From: Thermaceae bacterium
Lineage (GTDB): Bacteria; Deinococcota; Deinococci; Deinococcales; Marinithermaceae
Assembly (NCBI GenBank): GCA_027067955.1
Contig: JAMOUW010000054.1
Location: 1-64,000 of the forward strand
Length of the DNA stretch: 64,000 bases
Direction of reading: 5' to 3'
Position numbers and translations under genes: made by a program. Below the pieces are notes generated by a model, which did no database searches, had not been told where the DNA came from, and saw only the letters and a program-made list of their open reading frames with translations. This document shows positions 1 to 8,063 of the stretch, one piece after another (within the stretch, counting starts at the first letter, position 1; every line of letters starts with the position of its first letter).

Positions 1-1
1 C

Positions 2-475
2 TTTGAACAAAGCCACCCCTTCCCCGAGGAGTGGCAGAACTTCTTCCTCCCCGAAGTCCAGCTCAGCCTCAAGAACGCCGTCGCCCCCGTGGAGAACAGC
101 GACCACTTCACCGAGATCTGCTTCTGGGTTCCCCCGGAAGAGATGATTTACCCCCACGAGCGTGGTTCCTGGTTTTGCGAAGGCGCCTACGCCATCCGCT
201 CCGGCGACCCCACCCAAAAAGGCTCCGGCTGGGTCGCCACCACCATCAAGGGCTTCGGCCCCGAGGGCACCACCTTCTACCTCTTCCAGTACCCCCGCGA
301 CTGGGCCCGCGCCAACTGCGAGGCGGCGGGGGGAAGGTTCGATGAAGGCGCACACTTACTGGACTTTGGCAGTGCTTGCCACTACTGGGATACCGATTAC
401 AGCGTAACTCTGGGGCGTATAACGCACAACCCCGCCAAGGAAACTCCCTCACCCCCCAACCGGAGGCAGCCATGA
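2..475 (+). CDS. Unknown protein, C-terminal part (5' end outside window)
   Basis: The frame is open from the left edge and stops with TGA at 473-475, so about 157 residues are visible and the start lies outside. I do not recognise the family. The visible part is rich in aromatic residues and has four cysteines (in EICFW, WFCEG, ANCEA, SACHYW), which would suit an exported, disulfide-bonded protein. The last dozen residues are low-complexity (TPSPPNRRQ). Its stop overlaps the ATG of the next small ORF in an ATGA arrangement, so the two were probably co-translated. GC-rich third positions favour this frame over the overlapping ones. No function is proposed. Confidence 0.55.
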   Translation, partial: FEQSHPFPEEWQNFFLPEVQLSLKNAVAPVENSDHFTEICFWVPPEEMIYPHERGSWFCEGAYAIRSGDPTQKGSGWVATTIKGFGPEGTTFYLFQYPRDWARANCEAAGGRFDEGAHLLDFGSACHYWDTDYSVTLGRITHNPAKETPSPPNRRQP

Positions 476-573
476 AGAAAATCCTTCCCGCCCTTTTGAG
501 CTTGGTCATCCTGCTTGCTCTGGGCGCCTGCCGGCGCGAGGCCAAGGCAACGGCCGGTTGTCTGTCGCGCTAG
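472..573 (+). pseudogene. Truncated lipoprotein leader (33 aa)
   Basis: The ORF begins with a textbook lipoprotein signal peptide: MKKILP, a hydrophobic core, then LALGAC, a lipobox with Cys20. Only 13 further residues follow before TAG. A free-standing lipoprotein of this size is unlikely, and no other frame downstream resumes a convincing mature protein. I read it as the 5' remnant of a lipoprotein gene whose body has been lost. It overlaps the stop of the preceding ORF by 4 nt (ATGA). A genuine tiny lipoprotein cannot be excluded. Confidence 0.4.
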
Positions 574-857
574 CCCTTCGCAGCGGGAGGTGGGGCGTAG
601 GCGGACCGCCCGGGCCCGTCGGTGCGGGCGGCGAGGTTGCGTGCTTGCGCCGGACGTCATGCGGTGCCGCCAGTCTCTTTTGTGCAGCGGGGTTCCGGGC
701 CTGTCCAGGACTAGATCCGGGATCCCAGGAACCTGTGTTTGCTCGTCCAGAGCGACGGAAATTCGTTTTCTCGGTTCGGCGCCAAGTGCGTACCGACACG
801 CGCCATGCTGCAAGGCCGTAGCTCCGGCCTCCACATCCGCGGGCGTGCTCCGGCCGG
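574..857. other. Non-coding gap before dnaE
   Basis: About 285 bases hold no ORF with convincing codon use on either strand. Positions 706-733 contain a G/C-rich imperfect palindrome around GGATCCC, reminiscent of dispersed intergenic repeats in GC-rich bacteria. This stretch may be the decayed body of the lipoprotein gene that starts at 472. Confidence 0.35.
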
Positions 858-863
858 TAAACT
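858..863 (+). promoter_or_regulatory. -10 box of dnaE, leaderless
   Basis: TAAACT ends 6 nt before the dnaE ATG and there is no Shine-Dalgarno sequence, so transcription probably begins at or next to the start codon. Confidence 0.5.
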
Positions 864-869
864 GACCCC

Positions 870-3800
870 ATGAAGTTCGCCCACCTGCACCAGCACACCC
901 AGTTCTCGTTGCTCGATGGCGCGGCCAAGCTGGACGAGCTGATCCAGTGGGTCAAGCAGACGACGCCGGACGATCCGGCGCTCGCGACCACGGACCACGG
1001 GAACCTCTTCGGGGCGGTGCAGTTTTACAAGAAGGCCACGGCCGCGGGTGTCAAGCCCATCATCGGTTACGAGGCTTACGTAGCCGCCGAGAGCCGCTTC
1101 GACCGTACGATGCGCAAGGGCCTCGACGGCGGCTACTTCCACCTGACCCTATTGGCCAAGGATTTCAAGGGCTACCAGAACCTGGTGCGGCTCGCGAGCC
1201 GGGCATACACCGAGGGCTTCTACATGAAGCCGCGCATCGATCGCGAGATCCTGCGCGAGCACGGCGAGGGCATCATCGCGCTTTCCGGCTGCCTGGGGGC
1301 GGAGATTCCCCAGTTCATTCTGGCGGACCGTACCGACCTCGCCGAGGAGCGGCTGAACGAGTACCTGGAGATCTTTGGCGATCGCTACTTCATCGAGATC
1401 CAGGACCACGGGCTCGAGGAGCAGAAGAAGGTCAACGCGGTGCTGCGCGAGTTCGCACAGAAGTACGGCCTGGGCATGGTGGCCACCAACGACGGCCACT
1501 ACGTCAAACAGGAGGACGCCCGCGCCCACGAGGTGCTGCTGGCCATCCAGTCGAAGGCGACGCTGGCCGACGAGGACCGCTGGAAGTTCCCCTGCGACGA
1601 GTTCTACGTCAAGACGCCCGAGGAAATGAAAAAGGCGTTCCCCGACTGGCCCGACGAGATCTTCAGCAACAGCGCCGAGATCGCGGCGATGTGCAACGTC
1701 GAGCTGCCGGTGGGCGACAAGATGACCTACCGCATCCCGCGTTACCCGCTGCCCGAGGGGCGCGACGAGAACCAGTACCTGCGCGAGCTGACCTTCAAGG
1801 GGCTCCTGGAGCGCTACCCCGACCGGGTGAATCCGGCGCTCTACCGCGCCTACCTGACACGGCTCGAGATAGATCCGGCCGAAGACGAAGAAGACCTGGT
1901 CCTGCAGCTCGCGCGGCTGGATCGCGAAACGCGGGAGCGGGCGGACTTCTTACCCGACGTGCGCAACGTTCAGGAGTGGGACGGCTGGAGCGTGCTGGCG
2001 CGGGCCGAGTACGAGCTGGGCACGATCGAGCAGATGGGGTTCCCCGGCTACCTGCTGATCGTGCAGGACTACATCAACTGGGCCAAGAACCACGGCATCA
2101 GCGTGGGGCCCGGGCGCGGCAGCGCCGCGGGCAGCCTGGTGGCCTATGCAATCCGCATCACCAACATCGATCCGCTCGAGTTCGGCCTGCTCTTCGAGCG
2201 CTTCCTCAACCCCGCGCGCGTGAGCATGCCCGACATCGACACCGACTTCTCGGACGTGCGCCGCGACGAGGTGATCGACTACGTCCGCGAGCGCTACGGC
2301 GAGGACAAGGTGGCCCAGATCGCCACCTTCGGGACGCTGGCCTCCAAGGCCGCGCTCAAGGACGTGGCCCGGGTTTACGGGCTTGAGTACAAGCGGGCCG
2401 AACAGCTCGCCAAGTTGATTCCGGTCAAGTTCGGTAAGCCGATGCCGCTAGCCCAGGCGATGGAGCAAATTCCCGAGCTCAAGGCGGCGATGCAGCAGGA
2501 CGAGACCGTGCGCGAGGTGCTCCAAGTGGCCCAGCGGCTCGAAGGGCTCAACCGCCACGCCTCGGTGCACGCCGCCGGTGTGGTGATCGCCGACGAGCCG
2601 CTGACCAATCTGGTACCGCTCATGCGCGACACCCGGGGCGATGGCGTGGTGACCCAGTACGACATGGGCTCGGTGGAGGCGCTGGGTCTCCTCAAGATGG
2701 ACTTTTTGGGGTTGCGCACGCTTTCGTTCCTCGATGAAGCGAAGCGGATCGTCAGGGACTCGGCGGGCGTGGAGATCGACTACGACGTGCTTCCCCTTGA
2801 CGATCCCAAGACCTTCGAGATGCTCGGGCGCGGCGACACCAAGGGCGTCTTCCAGCTCGAGGGCACCGGTATGACGAACACCGTCAAGGCCTTCAAGCCC
2901 GAGCGGCTGCACGACATCATCGCCATCGTTTCGCTCTACCGGCCGGGACCGATGGACAACATTCCCACCTACCTGCGCCGCCGTCACGGGCAGGAGCCGG
3001 TGAGCTACAAGGAGTTTCCCCACGCCGAGGAGATGCTAAAACCGATCTTGGCCGAAACCTACGGGATTCCGGTATATCAGGAGCAGATCATGCAAATAGC
3101 ATCGGCCGTCGCCGGTTATACCCTGGGTGAAGCCGACCTGCTCAGGCGGGCGATGGGGAAGAAGAAAGTAGAGGAGCTGAAGGCCCACCGCGACCGCTTC
3201 ATCACCGGCGCCGAGAAGCGGGGCGTTCCCCCCGACGAGGCCAGCCGCATCTTCGACCTGCTGGAGGCCTTCGCCAACTACGGCTTCAACAAGTCGCACG
3301 CCGCCGCCTACTCGCTCATCTCTTACCAGACGGCCTACGTCAAGGCCCACTTCCCGGTTGAGTTCATGGCCGCATTGCTAACGGTCGAACGCCGTAATTC
3401 GGACAAGGTGGCCGAGTACATCCGCGACGCCGAAGCCAGCGGCATACACGTGCTGCCGCCCGACATCAACCGCTCGGGGGCCGACTTCCGCGTAGTCGGG
3501 AAGGAGATCCTCTTTGGCCTCTCGGCGGTCAAGAACGTGGGCGAGGGCGCGGTGGAGAGCATTTTGAACGAGCGCGAGAAGAGCGGGCTCTACCAGAGCC
3601 TGCCCGACTTCCTCAGGCGGGTGGACCTGCACCACGTCAACAAGCGGGCGCTCGAGTCGCTAATCAAGGCCGGTGCTTTCGACGCTTTTGGCGAGCGCGG
3701 CCAGATGCTCGACGCTATAGAGGGGTTGCTCAAGTGGGCGGCGTCCGAACAGCAAAAAGCGGCGGGCGGCCTCACCGGCCTCTTCGACGACGGTCTCACC

Positions 3801-4538
3801 GAGCCCCCGCTGCCCGAGACCGACCCCCTCGAAGAGGTGATCAAGCTGCGCTTCGAAAAAGAGGCCCTGGGTATCTACGTGACCGGGCATCCGCTCGAGC
3901 ACTATCCCGGCCTCGCCGAGGCGGCCAGCTGCCAGGTTGCCGAGCTGCCCCGCTGGTACGAGCAGAATTCGGGTTCCAAGTCACGGGTGCGGGTGCTGCT
4001 CGCGGGCATGGTCGAGCAGATTACCCGCCGTTCCACGCGCTCGGGCGGGATGATGGCGCGCTTCAACCTGGCCGACGCCTCGGGGGCGCTCGAGGTGGTG
4101 GTCTTCGGCCGCGCCTACGACCGGGTGATGACGCGGGTCAAGGAGGACATGCCGGTCATCGCCGTCTGTGACGTGGAGCCCGACGCCGACGGCGAGAGCC
4201 TGCGGGTGATGGTTCAGGACGTTTTCCTCTACGAGGAGCTGGACGGCCTGCCCCAGGTTCTGGAGCTGGGCTTCGACCTGAGCCTGATGGACGACGAGCG
4301 CCTGCTCGATTTGCGCAGCCTGCTCGACGAGTATCCCGGCGTCGTACCCGTCTACCTGAAGGTGCGCGGCCCCGGAGGCTGGGCGCTTTTGGAGGCGCGT
4401 GAGGTGCGCGTCGACCCCGACGTTGCGCCCGAGCTGGAAAAGCTGGAGGGGTTCGAGGTGCGCTCGCTGCCCGACCGCGAGGCGCTGCTCGCGGGCAAAC
4501 TGGGTGGGGAAGGTCAGGATGAAGCGGTGCCTTTCTAG
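870..4538 (+). CDS. dnaE: DNA polymerase III alpha subunit
   Basis: Replicative C-family DNA polymerase, the catalytic core of the replisome. The 1222 residues match the length of Thermus DnaE (about 1220). The N-terminal PHP domain starts with HLHQHTQFSLLDG (residues 5-17). The palm carries GPGRGSAAG (about 411) and PDIDTDF (about 453), which supplies two catalytic aspartates. YRPGPMDN and VYQEQIM follow near 690-740, and a C-terminal OB fold lies at about 1039-1110. Start: the ATG at 870 opens directly into the PHP motif, lacks a Shine-Dalgarno sequence and has TAAACT 6 nt upstream. It is monocistronic, and no clear terminator is visible downstream. Confidence 0.97.
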   Translation: MKFAHLHQHTQFSLLDGAAKLDELIQWVKQTTPDDPALATTDHGNLFGAVQFYKKATAAGVKPIIGYEAYVAAESRFDRTMRKGLDGGYFHLTLLAKDFKGYQNLVRLASRAYTEGFYMKPRIDREILREHGEGIIALSGCLGAEIPQFILADRTDLAEERLNEYLEIFGDRYFIEIQDHGLEEQKKVNAVLREFAQKYGLGMVATNDGHYVKQEDARAHEVLLAIQSKATLADEDRWKFPCDEFYVKTPEEMKKAFPDWPDEIFSNSAEIAAMCNVELPVGDKMTYRIPRYPLPEGRDENQYLRELTFKGLLERYPDRVNPALYRAYLTRLEIDPAEDEEDLVLQLARLDRETRERADFLPDVRNVQEWDGWSVLARAEYELGTIEQMGFPGYLLIVQDYINWAKNHGISVGPGRGSAAGSLVAYAIRITNIDPLEFGLLFERFLNPARVSMPDIDTDFSDVRRDEVIDYVRERYGEDKVAQIATFGTLASKAALKDVARVYGLEYKRAEQLAKLIPVKFGKPMPLAQAMEQIPELKAAMQQDETVREVLQVAQRLEGLNRHASVHAAGVVIADEPLTNLVPLMRDTRGDGVVTQYDMGSVEALGLLKMDFLGLRTLSFLDEAKRIVRDSAGVEIDYDVLPLDDPKTFEMLGRGDTKGVFQLEGTGMTNTVKAFKPERLHDIIAIVSLYRPGPMDNIPTYLRRRHGQEPVSYKEFPHAEEMLKPILAETYGIPVYQEQIMQIASAVAGYTLGEADLLRRAMGKKKVEELKAHRDRFITGAEKRGVPPDEASRIFDLLEAFANYGFNKSHAAAYSLISYQTAYVKAHFPVEFMAALLTVERRNSDKVAEYIRDAEASGIHVLPPDINRSGADFRVVGKEILFGLSAVKNVGEGAVESILNEREKSGLYQSLPDFLRRVDLHHVNKRALESLIKAGAFDAFGERGQMLDAIEGLLKWAASEQQKAAGGLTGLFDDGLTEPPLPETDPLEEVIKLRFEKEALGIYVTGHPLEHYPGLAEAASCQVAELPRWYEQNSGSKSRVRVLLAGMVEQITRRSTRSGGMMARFNLADASGALEVVVFGRAYDRVMTRVKEDMPVIAVCDVEPDADGESLRVMVQDVFLYEELDGLPQVLELGFDLSLMDDERLLDLRSLLDEYPGVVPVYLKVRGPGGWALLEAREVRVDPDVAPELEKLEGFEVRSLPDREALLAGKLGGEGQDEAVPF

Positions 4539-5011
4539 TGTGGTAAACGGCACGCAGCAGTTCGTAGTGCGCAGTAACGGTATGGCCTGTGGCCTGTAGC
4601 CGGTGGCCTGTGGTGGACACGTTAAGGGCATCGAGAAACAGGATGTAGGGGCTGGGGTGTGGGTTTGGTGCTGTTATCTGTGCGTGGTTCGTGGTATGTG
4701 GTGCGTAGTGCATGGTATGGGCGGGCCCGCTTTCGTGGTCGCTACGCTCCCTTGGCCGGGGATGAGAACGTCTTCTTTTTGTCCTCCAACCCGAAGACGT
4801 ATTTCCGGGCGAGCGGGCTATGTTGCGAACGAGACCCGGGGTTCTTGCCGCGCCCAAACTCCGCGGCTCAGTTGCCGTGAAAAGAAATCGCCCTTCCCCG
4901 GTGGAGGGCCGGAGTGGTGGTTTTAGGCAATGAAAAGCCAAAAATCAGTTGCCCTATGCAGGGCCGCCCACGCTCCATTCCCCACACCCTCATTTCACTC
5001 CTTAAACTGTT
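4539..5011. other. Long intergenic region after dnaE
   Basis: About 470 bases with no credible gene. The ORFs here are low-complexity products of repeated TG-rich words, and codon use does not match the neighbours. Positions 4560-4735 are dominated by short degenerate repeats (annotated separately). The remainder, 4736-5011, shows nothing I can name. Confidence 0.6.
4560..4735. repeat. Degenerate TG-rich short-word repeat patch
   Basis: Two word families recur. GGCCTGTGGCCTGT and GGTGGCCTGTGGTGG lie at 4584-4617. GTGCGTGGTTCGTGGTATG and GTGCGTAGTGCATGG lie at 4681-4716, echoed by GTAGTGCGCAGTA at 4564-4576. The units vary and are not perfect tandem copies, so this is a degenerate minisatellite-like patch. 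Function unknown. Confidence 0.5.
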
Positions 5012-5042
5012 TTGTGACGCTTTTGTGACGCCTGGTTATTAA
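5012..5042 (+). promoter_or_regulatory. Candidate promoter of the FG-GAP lipoprotein gene
   Basis: An 11-base motif, TTTTGTGACGC, occurs twice in tandem (about 5010-5031). A -10-like TATTAA lies at 5037-5042 and a good Shine-Dalgarno GGAGG at 5054-5058. TTGTGA at 5012-5017 could serve as the -35, with a somewhat long spacer. The direct repeat might instead be an activator site. Confidence 0.35.
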
Positions 5043-5065
5043 AGTGTTTTGCCGGAGGCAATAAA

Positions 5066-6841
5066 ATGATAAATAAGCGCATTCTTATAGCGTCTTTGGT
5101 TCTGGTCTTGTTAGCAACATTGGTTTCATGCGGACAGGGGCGAGCAGCCAAGCCGTCGGCCCCGACACTGAACCTCGACTATCAAGCGGTCAAGGTATTC
5201 AATTTTAGCTGGACCGACGTCGAGGGCGAAACCGGCTACAAGCTGTTCGAAGACGAAGACGGCTCGGGCAACTTCGTTGAGGCGGCTAGCATTCCGGCAG
5301 ATGCTAGCAGCTATCAACTCGAGGTCTTCCTGCCCGCTAAGGTCAACGCTCGCTACAAGCTAGCGGCCTGTAATGAGGGGGGTTGCAGCGAATCGGCCGA
5401 GGTTGAAGTGGCGGTAGACCAGCTGGTACGGGCGATTGGATATTTCAAGGCTTCGAATACCGATGCATGGGACGAATTCGGCCGCCACATGGCGCTCTCT
5501 GCCGATGGCAACACCCTGGCGGTAGGAGCCGAATACGAAAGCAGTAACGCGACCGGCATCAACGGCAACCAAAGCGACAACTCAGCTAAATACAGTGGCG
5601 CCGTTTACGTTTTTGCGCACGACGCCACGGGCCGCTGGGTTCAGCAGGCCTACATCAAGGCCTCGAACGCCGAAACGTGGGATACCTTCGGAGAGGCGGT
5701 TGCCCTGTCAGCCGACGGCGATACCCTGGTCGTCGGAGCTCCCGGCGAAGACAGCAAAGCCATCGGTATCGGCGGGGATCAGAGCGACAACTCGCTTTCT
5801 GGAAGCGGAGCCGTTTACGTTTTCGTTCGCGATGCAAACGACACCTGGAGTCAACAGGCCTACATTAAGGCCTCGAACCCGGGTCAGGATGATGACTTCG
5901 GCACCTCCGCCTACCTTTCCCAAGACGGCAACGTGCTTGCTGTGGGGGCGCCACGAGAAGACGCGAGCGCTACCGGCGGCCAGAACGACAACTCCGCCAC
6001 CGACAGCGGGGCCGTTTACGTTTTTACCAGGAACGCCGCTGGAAGCTGGAATCAGCAGGCCTACATTAAGGCCTCGAACGCCGGGGCCGGCGACGAATTT
6101 GGCAACGCCCTATCGCTGGCTGCAAACGGCGCCACCTTGGCGGTTGGCGCCCACCTCGAAGACAGCAACGCCGCTGGCGTCCCCGGTGACAATTCAGCCG
6201 CCGATAGCGGCGCCGTTTACGTCTTTGGGCGCAGTTCGGGCGTTTGGAGCCAGCGCGCCTACCTCAAAGCGTCCAACGCGGGCAGCGGTGACGAATTCGG
6301 TTACTCCGTAGCCTTGGCGGACGACGGAAATACCCTCGCTGTGGGTGCGAGCCGTGAAGATAGCAACGCCACCGGCGTAAATGGGGATCAAAACAACAAT
6401 TCATCGTCCGATAGCGGGGCAGCCTACATATTTACGAATAGATCAGGTAACTGGACTCAACAAGCATATATTAAGGCGTCGAATACCGATACTGCAGATA
6501 GGTTTGGATTCTCCGTGGATATTACTCGTGACGGCATGAAAGTGGTCGCTTGTTCCCCCGAGGAAAGAAGCGGAGCAACGGGGATTAATGGAATCGAGAA
6601 TGATAACTCGGGTGGAGGGGGTGCATGTTATGTATTCGTGTCTGACGGCAGTACGTGGAAGCAGCAAGCCTACATTAAGGCTTCGAACCACAGTGGTTAT
6701 TTCGGAGACTGGGTAGCCATATCGGGCAATGGAAAAACTTTGGCGGTTAGTGGCTCGTTGGAAAGAGGCGGCGCGAAGGGCATCGGTGGTGACCTTAACG
6801 ACTACTCAGCTTCGGCCAGCGGCGCGGTCTACGTTTACTAA
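5066..6841 (+). CDS. Lipoprotein with seven FG-GAP-like beta-propeller repeats
   Basis: A 591-residue exported lipoprotein. Residues 1-22 are a signal peptide with lipobox LVSC (Cys22). Residues 31-120 look like a fibronectin type III-like domain (FSWTDVEGETGYKLFE, YKLAACN). From about 126 to the end there are seven copies of a unit of 66-70 residues: Y-I/F/L-KASN, acidic turn, FG, D/NGxTLAVGA, an Asp/Asn-rich loop (GDQSDNS) and SGAVYVF. This FG-GAP pattern suggests a seven-bladed propeller with Ca-binding-type loops. Function is unknown; surface binding or adhesion is inference. Later repeats (about 6420-6720) are visibly more AT-rich. The start is fixed by GGAGG 7 nt upstream. Confidence 0.85.
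   Translation: MINKRILIASLVLVLLATLVSCGQGRAAKPSAPTLNLDYQAVKVFNFSWTDVEGETGYKLFEDEDGSGNFVEAASIPADASSYQLEVFLPAKVNARYKLAACNEGGCSESAEVEVAVDQLVRAIGYFKASNTDAWDEFGRHMALSADGNTLAVGAEYESSNATGINGNQSDNSAKYSGAVYVFAHDATGRWVQQAYIKASNAETWDTFGEAVALSADGDTLVVGAPGEDSKAIGIGGDQSDNSLSGSGAVYVFVRDANDTWSQQAYIKASNPGQDDDFGTSAYLSQDGNVLAVGAPREDASATGGQNDNSATDSGAVYVFTRNAAGSWNQQAYIKASNAGAGDEFGNALSLAANGATLAVGAHLEDSNAAGVPGDNSAADSGAVYVFGRSSGVWSQRAYLKASNAGSGDEFGYSVALADDGNTLAVGASREDSNATGVNGDQNNNSSSDSGAAYIFTNRSGNWTQQAYIKASNTDTADRFGFSVDITRDGMKVVACSPEERSGATGINGIENDNSGGGGACYVFVSDGSTWKQQAYIKASNHSGYFGDWVAISGNGKTLAVSGSLERGGAKGIGGDLNDYSASASGAVYVY
5441..6838 (+). repeat. Seven intragenic repeats of about 200 bp
   Basis: Repeat units begin near 5441, 5651, 5861, 6059, 6257, 6464 and 6671, each with a version of CAGGCCTACATYAAGGCCTC, which is nearly identical at DNA level between several copies. 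Such close nucleotide identity suggests recent duplication or gene conversion and makes the copy number prone to change. Confidence 0.8.
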
Positions 6842-6864
6842 TGACAACCGTCCGTCACAGCTGT

Positions 6865-6904
6865 GCGGCGGCCTGGCGGTTAGCCAGGCCGCCGCTTCCT
6901 TCTG
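6865..6904 (+). terminator. Rho-independent terminator of the FG-GAP gene
   Basis: A perfect 13-bp stem (6865-6877 with 6883-6895) and the 5-nt loop GGTTA, followed by TTCCTTCT. It lies 24 nt after the stop at 6841. Confidence 0.8.
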
Positions 6905-6931
6905 CCGGCGGATCAGGATCACGCTCCCGCA

Positions 6932-7213
6932 TCACGCCCGCATCGGCCGCGGCTGGCGGCCTCGCGGCTGGTCGGGGTCTTCCCAGGCGATTTCTACCAG
7001 ATCGATCAGATCATTGACCGGCACGCCCCAGCGCGCGCTCAGGCGAGCCAGGTGGCGCCCCAACCGCTTTAGCTGCTGGATGTAGGAGGGGTCTTCGTCT
7101 TCCATTTCATCGGCCAGACCCAGCAACCAGGCCAGCAGTTCGCGGGCCTCGTCTTCGGTGAGACCCTCGGTAAGAGTTTCGTCTTCGAAGAATGCTTCAG
7201 CGGGGTGGGGCAC
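6932..7213 (-). CDS. Small acidic protein of unknown function
   Basis: About 93 residues, strongly acidic in the first half (FFEDETLTEGLTEDEARELL, GLADEMEDEDP), with a basic middle (LKRLGRHLARLSARWG) and a basic tail. It appears mostly helical and cytoplasmic. I chose the GTG at 7213 because GAGGTG lies just upstream; the first in-frame ATG (7237) would deepen the overlap with the FtsB-like gene. The coding regions overlap by 17 nt, implying translational coupling. I do not recognise the family, and the link to division is by context only. Confidence 0.6.
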   Translation of the reverse strand: MPHPAEAFFEDETLTEGLTEDEARELLAWLLGLADEMEDEDPSYIQQLKRLGRHLARLSARWGVPVNDLIDLVEIAWEDPDQPRGRQPRPMRA

Positions 7214-7469
7214 GCAGCACCTCTTCCGGGTACACATAGCCTAGAGCGCGGGCCCTGGCCTCAAGATATGCGGGGTCAGCGGCGTGCGCCAGCTCGCTCT
7301 TGAGCTCCCTAACTTCCACTTCGAGGGCTTTCACCTGGCTGCTGACTATCTGCAACTCTTGATGCAAAACCCAGGCTCGCTGGGATTCCACCCCCGCCAG
7401 TAGTAGCAGGTGCGCCGTGCCCAGGGCAAAGAGCGCGTAGAGAATGCGGGTGATCGTTCCGCGATGCAT
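7197..7469 (-). CDS. FtsB/DivIC-like septum formation protein
   Basis: About 90 residues with the FtsB/DivIC layout: a short cytoplasmic N-terminus, one membrane segment (ILYALFALGTAHLLLLAGV), a coiled coil (ELQIVSSQVKALEVEVRELKSEL) and the C-terminal motif DPAYLEARARALGYVYPEE typical of the family. It should sit at the septum with an FtsL partner. Two in-frame ATGs exist; 7469 is preferred because a perfect TATAAT box ends 8 nt before it and only 2 nt before the ATG at 7475. It is followed by the overlapping acidic gene and diverges from fur. Confidence 0.72.
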   Translation of the reverse strand: MHRGTITRILYALFALGTAHLLLLAGVESQRAWVLHQELQIVSSQVKALEVEVRELKSELAHAADPAYLEARARALGYVYPEEVLRAPPR

Positions 7470-7477
7470 CGGCATTC

Positions 7478-7483
7478 ATTATA
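7478..7483 (-). promoter_or_regulatory. -10 box of the FtsB-like gene, leaderless
   Basis: A perfect TATAAT on the minus strand 8 nt before the ATG at 7469. No clear -35 and no Shine-Dalgarno sequence. Confidence 0.55.
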
Positions 7484-7534
7484 AGGAATTGCAGTCATGC
7501 GAGAAGATGCATTACCATTCATTACATACCGGTG

Positions 7535-7580
7535 TCCACTTGAGGTGGCAAGTGGAACCAGTGTAAGGTATACTTATAAT
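7535..7580 (+). promoter_or_regulatory. fur promoter region with inverted repeat
   Basis: TATAAT at 7575-7580 is followed by GGAGG at 7591-7595 and the fur ATG at 7604. Upstream, TCCACTT (7535-7541) and AAGTGGA (7550-7556) form an inverted repeat with an 8-nt spacer at about the -35 position. Autoregulation is common in this family, so it is a candidate operator, but it does not match the classic Fur box. Confidence 0.45.
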
Positions 7581-7603
7581 TGGCGAGATTGGAGGAATGA
7601 AAC

Positions 7604-8044
7604 ATGGCACGAACAAAAGAAAAAGAAGTCTACCGCTCCCGCTTGAAGGCTGTTGGGTTGCGCCACACCTTGCCCCGGGAACGCATCCTCGCTTACCTGG
7701 ATCGCAAGAACGTGCACCCCACCCCCGAAGAGCTCTACCAGGGGCTCAAGAAGAAGGGTTACTCCATTGGTCTCTCGACCGTCTACCTGAACCTGCAGGT
7801 CCTGCGCGATGCCGGTCTGCTCTGGGAATTCAAGGACCAGCAGGGCCATACCCGCTATGACGGTTTCACCAAGAAGCACCACCATCTTTTCTGCACCAGC
7901 TGCGGGCGGATCGAGGACGTAATGGAGGACGAGCTGCCCGAGTTTGACGCTGACAAGGTGGCCCGCGCCGTAGAATCCCGCACCGGCTGGTTCGTAGGTG
8001 ACCCCCGGGTGGAGCTGCGCGGTCTTTGCCCTGACTGCCAGTAG
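7604..8044 (+). CDS. Fur-family metal-dependent transcriptional regulator
   Basis: The 146-residue length is typical. An N-terminal winged helix covers residues about 10-85 (PTPEELYQGLK, STVYLNLQVL as recognition helix), followed by the dimerisation/metal domain with HHHLFCTSCG and a C-terminal CPDC pair forming a structural zinc site. Whether it senses iron (Fur), peroxide (PerR) or zinc (Zur) cannot be decided from sequence. It is transcribed from its own TATAAT promoter with a good GGAGG, divergent from the FtsB-like gene. An inverted repeat over the promoter may be its operator. Confidence 0.9.
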   Translation: MARTKEKEVYRSRLKAVGLRHTLPRERILAYLDRKNVHPTPEELYQGLKKKGYSIGLSTVYLNLQVLRDAGLLWEFKDQQGHTRYDGFTKKHHHLFCTSCGRIEDVMEDELPEFDADKVARAVESRTGWFVGDPRVELRGLCPDCQ

Positions 8045-8063
8045 TTTCTGGTTATGCGTTTGC

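Noticed and set aside
706-733. Mobile-element remnant or REP repeat before dnaE
   Set aside because: The palindromic G/C-rich stretch is suggestive, but there is only one copy in the window, no target duplication and no transposase, so it is not annotated as a mobile element.
4603-4926. 107-residue ORF after dnaE
   Set aside because: Its sequence is a translation of the TG-rich repeat patch (runs of V, W, G and C) and codon use differs from real genes here.
5441-6838. Possible CRISPR-like repeats
   Set aside because: The repeated words are spaced about 200 bp apart, lie within one ORF and encode a protein repeat.
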